This document shows, one piece after another, positions 59,273-64,000 of a stretch of 64,000 nt of DNA. A model generated the notes under the pieces. The model worked only from the letters and a program-made list of their open reading frames with translations. It had not been told where the DNA came from and made no database searches. The position numbers and the translations under genes were made by a program. The stretch is taken from NCBI RefSeq assembly GCF_019890635.1, contig NZ_JAIOAB010000015.1, positions 60,331 to 124,330 of the forward strand, written 5' to 3'. Origin of the DNA: Streptomyces sennicomposti (lineage in GTDB: Bacteria > Actinomycetota > Actinomycetes > Streptomycetales > Streptomycetaceae). Within the stretch, counting starts at the first letter, position 1. Every line of letters begins with the position of its first letter.

Positions 59273-60724
59273 TCAGGCGTTCGCGCTCACGCCCGCTGCC
59301 TCGCGGACCTCGTGTTCCTGGAGGCGGTCGGCGGTGTGTTCCGCGGTGCGGCGGGCCCAGCGGCCCGAGGTGATCGCGCCGAGGACCAGGACCGCCGCGC
59401 CGCAGACGACCAGGACCCACCAGCCGGGGCGGGCGGCCGAGACGAACGTGTCCTGGTAGCCGGACGAGCCGATGCCGGAGGCGAGCAGCGCGCCGACGAC
59501 GGCCACGCCGAGGGTCTGGCCGAGCTGCCGGCTGGTCGAGGCGACGGCCGCGGCGACGCCCGCCTGGGCGCGCGGCATCCCGGAGACGGCCGTGTTGGTG
59601 ATGGGGGCGTTGACGAAGCCGAAGCCGATGCCGAACAGGACGTAGCCGATGACGAGCGTCAGGTTCGAGGTCTCGGCCTCGAAGGCGGCGAACAGCACCG
59701 CGCTGACCGTCATCGCCGCCCCGGCCACCAGCAGCGGCAGCCGCGGCCCCCGGCTGCCGACCAGCCGTCCGGACAGCGGCGCGCACAGGAACGTGGGCAG
59801 CGCCATCGGCAGCATCCACAGGCCCGCGTGCAGGGCGTCCAGGCCGCGGACGTTCTGGAGATAGAGCGTGGACAGGAAGAGGAAGCCGCCGAGCGCGGCG
59901 AACGCGCTGACCGCGATGACGGTGGCCCCGCTGAACGGCGCGGAGCGGAAGAAGCGCAGGTCGATCAGGGGTTCGGTACGGCGCGGCTCGTAGGCGAGCA
60001 GGCCGAGGAGTGCGGCGAGGGCGACGACGGCGAACGGGACGACCCGGGCGAGGCTCGCCTCCGGGGCCTCGATGATCGCGTACGTCAGCGCCCCGAACAG
60101 GGCGATGACCAGCACCTGGCCGACCGGATCGGGGCGGCGGGCCTTCGGCGCGCGGGACTCGGGCACGAAGCGCAGGGTGAGCAGCAGGGCGGCCAAGCCC
60201 ACCGGCAGGTTGACCCAGAAGATGGAGCGCCAGCCGACCGACTCCACCAGCAGTCCGCCGACCAGCGGTCCCGCGGCCATGGATATGCCGACCACCGCGC
60301 CCCACACGCCGATCGCACGGGCGCGCTCGCGCGGGTCGGTGAAGGTGTTGGTGATGATCGACATGGCGACCGGGTTGAGCATCGAGCCGCCCACCGCCTG
60401 CACCATGCGGAAGACGATCAGCAGTTCGAGGTTGGGCGCGAGGGAGCACAGGAGCGAGCCGACGCTGAAGACGATCAGGCCCGTCATGAAGATCCGTTTG
60501 CGGCCGATCCGGTCGGCCGTGGACCCGGCCAGCATCAGCAGCGAGGCGAGCACCAGGGTGTAGGCGTCGATGGTCCACTGGAGTCCGGACGTGCTCGCGT
60601 GCAGCTCGCGCTGCATCGAGGGGAGGGCGACGTTCAGGACGGTGTTGTCGATGCTCACGATCAGCAGGCTCATGCAGCAGATCGCGAGCACCAGCAGCCG
60701 TCGGCGGTGGCTCAGCTCGGGCAT
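59273..60724 (-). CDS. MFS exporter, DHA2 family
   Basis: 483 residues from ATG 60724 (MPELSHRRRLLVLAICCMSL); ATG 60733 adds three residues but overlaps a TAGCAT -10 that would make the mRNA leaderless at 60724. Motif D1 SIDNTVLNVALPSMQREL and motif A STADRIGRKRIFMTG are present, about 14 helices. Probably a multidrug-type exporter. No divergent regulator gene, but an AT-rich imperfect palindrome lies upstream. Confidence 0.88.
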   Translation of the reverse strand: MPELSHRRRLLVLAICCMSLLIVSIDNTVLNVALPSMQRELHASTSGLQWTIDAYTLVLASLLMLAGSTADRIGRKRIFMTGLIVFSVGSLLCSLAPNLELLIVFRMVQAVGGSMLNPVAMSIITNTFTDPRERARAIGVWGAVVGISMAAGPLVGGLLVESVGWRSIFWVNLPVGLAALLLTLRFVPESRAPKARRPDPVGQVLVIALFGALTYAIIEAPEASLARVVPFAVVALAALLGLLAYEPRRTEPLIDLRFFRSAPFSGATVIAVSAFAALGGFLFLSTLYLQNVRGLDALHAGLWMLPMALPTFLCAPLSGRLVGSRGPRLPLLVAGAAMTVSAVLFAAFEAETSNLTLVIGYVLFGIGFGFVNAPITNTAVSGMPRAQAGVAAAVASTSRQLGQTLGVAVVGALLASGIGSSGYQDTFVSAARPGWWVLVVCGAAVLVLGAITSGRWARRTAEHTADRLQEHEVREAAGVSANA

Positions 60725-60731
60725 GTGTTCC

Positions 60732-60769
60732 ATGCTACGCGTCTTCGATAGTGCGGTTAACTAATTACC
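60732..60769 (-). promoter_or_regulatory. MFS promoter with imperfect palindrome
   Basis: Minus-strand TAGCAT at 60737-60732 and, upstream, the AT-rich GGTTAACTAATTACC (plus strand 60755-60769), an imperfect palindrome of the size bound by MarR- or TetR-type repressors. Confidence 0.4.
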
Positions 60770-60818
60770 GGTACAAGATTCCTCACGGGACGGGCGGGGC
60801 GCCTCCGGCCGGGCGTGA

Positions 60819-60886
60819 CGAGGGACGGGGGAGGGGCGCGGGAGGGACGCGGCGAGGGACGGGGGAGGAGCGCGGGAGGGACGCGG
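60819..60886. repeat. 34-bp tandem repeat, two copies
   Basis: Units at 60819-60852 and 60853-60886 share CGAGGGACGGGGGAGG and GCGCGGGAGGGACGCGG with one mismatch, just upstream of the dus promoter. Confidence 0.85.
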
Positions 60887-60907
60887 CGAGGCGCCCCGGC
60901 GGTACGC

Positions 60908-60919
60908 GACAATGGGGGA
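60908..60919 (+). promoter_or_regulatory. -10 element for a leaderless dus transcript
   Basis: GACAAT (60908-60913) plus six bases, then ATG 60920. The surrounding GTACGCGACAATGGG is identical to the sequence before the recO mini-ORF. Confidence 0.55.
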
Positions 60920-62065
60920 ATGCCCACCACGTCCGAGTCCCCGCTGCGCATCGGTCCGCACCTCGTCCAGCCGCCGGTCGTCCTGGCCCCCATGGCCGGG
61001 ATCACCAACGCACCCTTCCGCACCCTGTGCCGGGAGTTCAGCGGCGGCAAGGGCCTGTTCGTCAGCGAGATGATCACCACCCGGGCCCTGGTCGAGCGCA
61101 ACGAGAAGACGATGCAGCTGATCAGGTTCGACGCGACCGAGCAGCCGCGCTCGATCCAGCTGTACGGCGTCGATCCGGCCACCGTCGGCAAGGCCGTCCG
61201 CATGATCGCGGAGGAGGACCTCGCCGACCACATCGACCTGAACTTCGGCTGCCCGGTGCCCAAGGTGACCCGCAAGGGCGGCGGCTCGGCCCTGCCCTAC
61301 AAGCGCAACCTGCTGCGCGCCATCGTGCGCGAGGCGGTCAGCGGGGCGGGTGACCTGCCGGTCACGATGAAGATGCGCAAGGGCATCGACGACGACCACC
61401 TCACCTACCTCGACGCCGGCCGCATCGCCGTCGAGGAGGGCGTCAGCGCCATCGCGCTGCACGGCCGCACCACCGCCCAGCACTACGGCGGCACCGCCGA
61501 CTGGGACGCCATCGCCCGCCTCAAGGAGCACGTGCCCGAGATCCCCGTGCTCGGCAACGGCGACATCTGGTCGGCCGGGGACGCCCTCAGGATGGTGCGC
61601 GAGACCGGCTGCGACGGCGTGGTCGTCGGCCGCGGCTGCCTCGGGCGGCCGTGGCTCTTCGCCGACCTGGTCGCCGCCTTCGAGGGCCGTACGGACGATT
61701 TCGTGCGGCCCACGCTGCGCGAGGTCGCCGACGTGATGGTGCGGCACGCCACGCTGCTCGGCGAGTGGATCGGCGACGAGTCGCGCGGCGTCATCGACTT
61801 CCGCAAGCACGTCGCCTGGTACCTCAAGGGCTTCGCGGTCGGCTCCGAGATGCGCAAGCGGCTCGCGATCACCGCGTCGCTGGACGAGCTGCGCGCGGGC
61901 CTGGACGCGCTGGACCTCGACCAGCCGTGGCCGGCCGGCGCGGACGGGCCGCGCGGCCGTACGTCCGGCAACAACCGGGTGGTGCTGCCGGACGGCTGGC
62001 TGAAGGACCCGTACGACTGCGCGGGCGTGACGGAGGACGCGGAGCTGGACACCTCCGGCGGCTGA
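60920..62065 (+). CDS. dusB: tRNA-dihydrouridine synthase (DusB-like)
   Basis: 381 residues. FMN barrel with VVLAPMAGITNAPFRTLCREF, catalytic Cys111 in LNFGCPVPKVTRKGGGSAL, MKMRKGIDDDH, ALHGRTTAQHYGG and PVLGNGDIWSAGDA, then the helical tRNA-binding domain with GVIDFRKHVAWYLKGF. Reduces specific uridines of the tRNA D-loop. The start codon was set by the -10 spacing. Its last codons (Gly-Gly-stop) lie inside the first unit of a 24-bp tandem array. Confidence 0.94.
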   Translation: MPTTSESPLRIGPHLVQPPVVLAPMAGITNAPFRTLCREFSGGKGLFVSEMITTRALVERNEKTMQLIRFDATEQPRSIQLYGVDPATVGKAVRMIAEEDLADHIDLNFGCPVPKVTRKGGGSALPYKRNLLRAIVREAVSGAGDLPVTMKMRKGIDDDHLTYLDAGRIAVEEGVSAIALHGRTTAQHYGGTADWDAIARLKEHVPEIPVLGNGDIWSAGDALRMVRETGCDGVVVGRGCLGRPWLFADLVAAFEGRTDDFVRPTLREVADVMVRHATLLGEWIGDESRGVIDFRKHVAWYLKGFAVGSEMRKRLAITASLDELRAGLDALDLDQPWPAGADGPRGRTSGNNRVVLPDGWLKDPYDCAGVTEDAELDTSGG

Positions 62066-62225
62066 GCGGGCCGCCCCGCCCGCGGTTGAGGGGGCCGGCC
62101 CGCGCACGGCTGAGGGGGCTGCCCCGCCCCCGGCTGAGCGGGCCGCCCCGCGCACGGTTGAGCGGGCTGCCCCACCCGCGGTTGAGGGGGCTGCCACCCG
62201 CGGCTGAGCGGGCCGGCCCGCCCGC
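62060..62225. repeat. 24-bp tandem array, seven copies
   Basis: Units start at 62060, 62084, 62108, 62132, 62156, 62180 (22 bp) and 62202. Each begins GG(C/T)TGAG(C/G)GGG followed by a C-rich half ending CCCGC or GCAC. The first unit contains the dusB stop codon, and the array ends four bases before the convergent sulfatase gene. Confidence 0.92.
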
Positions 62226-62229
62226 GGGC

Positions 62230-64000
62230 TCATCCCTTCGACGGGTGCGGGGTGGAGCCGTACGCCGTCAGGAAGCGGTCGCGGAAGGCGCTCATCTTCC
62301 ACACGGGGGCGTCGTGCGCGGGCCGCAGCCCCTCCGTCCACCCCCAGCTCGCGATCTTGTCGAGGACCTTCGGGTCCTTGGCGACGATCGAGACCGGCAC
62401 GTCCCGGCTGGCGTGGTCGCCGCTGACCCGCGCGATGGGCTGGTGGTCGCCGAGGACGACCAGCACGGTGTCGTCGGTGCCGTAGCGCTGGAGCCACTGG
62501 GTCAGCGCGGTCACCGAGTACTGGACCGACTTGCCGTACTCCTCGCGGGAGCGGGTGGGGTTCGTGATGACGTCCTGCGGGCGGGTGCCCTGCGCCTCGA
62601 TGCCCTTGAAGACCGAGCCGTCGCCGAGCTGGTCCCAGCCGACCATCTTCGGGATCGGCGCCCAGGGCTGGTGGCTGGAGGTCAGGATGACGAACGACGT
62701 CAGCGGCTTGTCGTGCTTCTTGCCGTGCGCCAGGCGCTGGAACGCCTCCAGGGCGTACTGGTCGGGCATGGTGGACCAGCTGAACTTCGGTCCCCGATAG
62801 CCCATCTGGAAGGCGTTGTAGACCTTGTCGAGGCCGTACCACTTGGCCTCCGGCCAGCCCTTCTGCACGCCCGGCATGATGCCGACCGTGTCCCAGGCGC
62901 CGGTCTTGCGGAACGCCTCGGTGAGGGTGAGGTGGTCGCCGGAGGTCACCGTGCGGTAGCGGTTCTGGTTGTCGACCCACAGGCCCGACATGAAGGTGGA
63001 GTGCCCGAGCCAGCTGCCGCCGCCGTACGTCGCCGAGGTCAGCCAGCCGCTCTTCGCGCGGAAACCCGCCTTCGCCAGGGCCGCGGTGCTCGCGTCGAGG
63101 GTCCGGTCCACGCCGGGGGCCATGATCGGGTCCTCGACGGCGCTGCGGCCGTAGCTCTCGATGAAGGTGAAGATCATGTCCTTGCCGCGCAGGTCGGGCA
63201 CGAGCTGGCTGCCCGGCGTCGCGCCGAACGCGTCCGCCTTCGCCGTCTTCGCGAACGCGCGTTCGTCGCGGATCGTGGAGCGCAGTGCCTGCTCGTGGTA
63301 CTTGAGCATGGTGACGGTGTGCTCGGAGGCCACCGGGATGCCGTGGAACTGGACGTTCAGCGACGAGCAGGTCATCCACAGGGCGCTGAGCACGAGCAGG
63401 GCGCGGGTCGCGCGGGAGCGGTCGCGGCCGAGGAAGTTCCCGACGCGGACCGTCGCGAGGGCGATCAGGGCGAGCAGCGCCAGCACGAGCAGGACGACGC
63501 CGATCGCGGCCAGCAGGGCGACGGCGCCGCCGAGGGTGTCGGCGAGGTAGGACCGCGCGTCGTCCAGGAGCTGCCAGTCCAGGATGACGTCGAAGCTGCG
63601 GCCGAGGTACTGGTTGAACTCGATGTCCGTCAGGTTCAGCACGGTCAGTACGCCGAGGGCGGCGCCGCCGAGCGCGGCGACGACGATCCTCGGCCGCCGC
63701 GGCAGCGCGATCAGCACGGCGGCCCCGAGCAGTGCCTCCACGGGGATCCGCAGGAACGCGGCGACGTGGAACTGCTCGCGCTTGTTCGGCAACAGCAGCG
63801 CGAGGACGACGAGGGCGAGCGCGACGAGGGTCACCCCGAGGGAGACCCCGCGCGCGGCCCGGGGATGCCCGTCCTCCCACCGCCGCTTGATCCTCCGGAG
63901 GGCACGGAGGGGGGTGCGGGTGCGGTGGGGTGCGGGGGCGTGCGGAGGGTCGGGGGTGAGGGGGGTGGGGGTGAGCGGGGCGGGGGAGGCGTCGGGGTCG
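62230..64000 (-). CDS. membrane sulfatase/phosphoglycerol transferase-like protein, 5' end outside the window
   Basis: The frame stays open to the right edge, so at least 590 residues are present and the start lies beyond it (GTG 63834 is internal, within GVSLGVTLVALALVV). A Pro-rich cytosolic tail and a basic patch lead into four to five membrane helices (about 63835-63400). The extracytoplasmic alkaline-phosphatase-superfamily domain has FIESYGRSAVEDPI, SATYGGGSWLGHSTFMSG (putative Thr nucleophile region), SSHQPWAP and VLGDHQPIA metal motifs. It resembles LTA synthase-type enzymes acting on envelope polymers. Confidence 0.85.
   Translation of the reverse strand, partial: DPDASPAPLTPTPLTPDPPHAPAPHRTRTPLRALRRIKRRWEDGHPRAARGVSLGVTLVALALVVLALLLPNKREQFHVAAFLRIPVEALLGAAVLIALPRRPRIVVAALGGAALGVLTVLNLTDIEFNQYLGRSFDVILDWQLLDDARSYLADTLGGAVALLAAIGVVLLVLALLALIALATVRVGNFLGRDRSRATRALLVLSALWMTCSSLNVQFHGIPVASEHTVTMLKYHEQALRSTIRDERAFAKTAKADAFGATPGSQLVPDLRGKDMIFTFIESYGRSAVEDPIMAPGVDRTLDASTAALAKAGFRAKSGWLTSATYGGGSWLGHSTFMSGLWVDNQNRYRTVTSGDHLTLTEAFRKTGAWDTVGIMPGVQKGWPEAKWYGLDKVYNAFQMGYRGPKFSWSTMPDQYALEAFQRLAHGKKHDKPLTSFVILTSSHQPWAPIPKMVGWDQLGDGSVFKGIEAQGTRPQDVITNPTRSREEYGKSVQYSVTALTQWLQRYGTDDTVLVVLGDHQPIARVSGDHASRDVPVSIVAKDPKVLDKIASWGWTEGLRPAHDAPVWKMSAFRDRFLTAYGSTPHPSKG

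Noticed and set aside
62060..62225. CRISPR array
   Set aside because: Units are adjacent with no unique spacers and no cas genes are present; it is a simple tandem array.

Overview
The window is chromosomal DNA of a Streptomyces or very close actinomycete. Base composition is very high in G+C, GTG starts are common, convergent genes are separated by long G+C-rich hairpins, and the gene content is typically streptomycete (dnaJ2 behind hrcA, amtB-glnK, a znuACB/zur cluster, chitinase, XRE/DUF397 pairs). From memory, the order hrcA-dnaJ2 ... era ... ybeY-phoH ... leuA ... recO-uppS-zur-znuBCA-glyS-chitinase ... dus follows the S. coelicolor SCO2555-SCO2496 region in descending number. I see no tRNA, rRNA, transposase, integrase, CRISPR array or prophage gene.

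Layout. 1-9.5 kb: end of hrcA, dnaJ2, nitronate monooxygenase-rsmE, a VOC protein, a tricorn-type S41 protease, HIT protein-RNase Z-adenine deaminase. 9.6-15 kb: glucarate dehydratase, PfkB kinase, secreted GH31. 15-25 kb: era, a GlnR-box-linked amtB-glnK pair, a cytidine-deaminase-like pseudo-enzyme, an XRE regulator divergent from an MFS exporter, an mmcQ/CNNM/ybeY/phoH operon and a VapBC pair. 25-31.6 kb: GH1, an M4 protease with its emfourin inhibitor, leuA with a leucine-rich leader peptide, a TerB protein and a GNAT acetyltransferase.

31.9-38.9 kb is the most interesting stretch: a six-gene operon of conserved but functionally undescribed actinobacterial families (the SCO2521-SCO2525 families plus a membrane protein). 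It encodes a SAM methyltransferase resembling the NNMT/PNMT/TEMT group, a large helical protein whose gene has an in-frame TTA codon (possible bldA control), a deviant-Walker P-loop protein, two unrecognised proteins coupled by a nine-codon mini-ORF, and a two-helix membrane protein with hendecad repeats and a soluble C-terminal domain. The gene order suggests a membrane-tethered NTPase/methyltransferase complex made late in development; this is inference.

39-48 kb: a secreted alpha/beta hydrolase, recO, uppS, zur with znuB-znuC-znuA behind two Zur-like boxes, glyS, and a GH18 chitinase under a dre-like operator pair. 48.7-64 kb: aldo-keto reductase and TetR, serine hydrolase, MFS and XRE genes, a DUF4232 lipoprotein, an XRE/DUF397 pair divergent from a small protein and an SAH-hydrolase-like protein, another MFS exporter, dus, and the 3' part of a membrane sulfatase running off the right edge.

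Two genome-style traits recur. Many genes have a -10-like hexamer ending 6-7 bases before the start codon, as expected for leaderless mRNAs. Several intergenic gaps hold short G+C-rich tandem arrays with units of 16 to 45 bp. Domain names come from motif recognition; no database search was possible.
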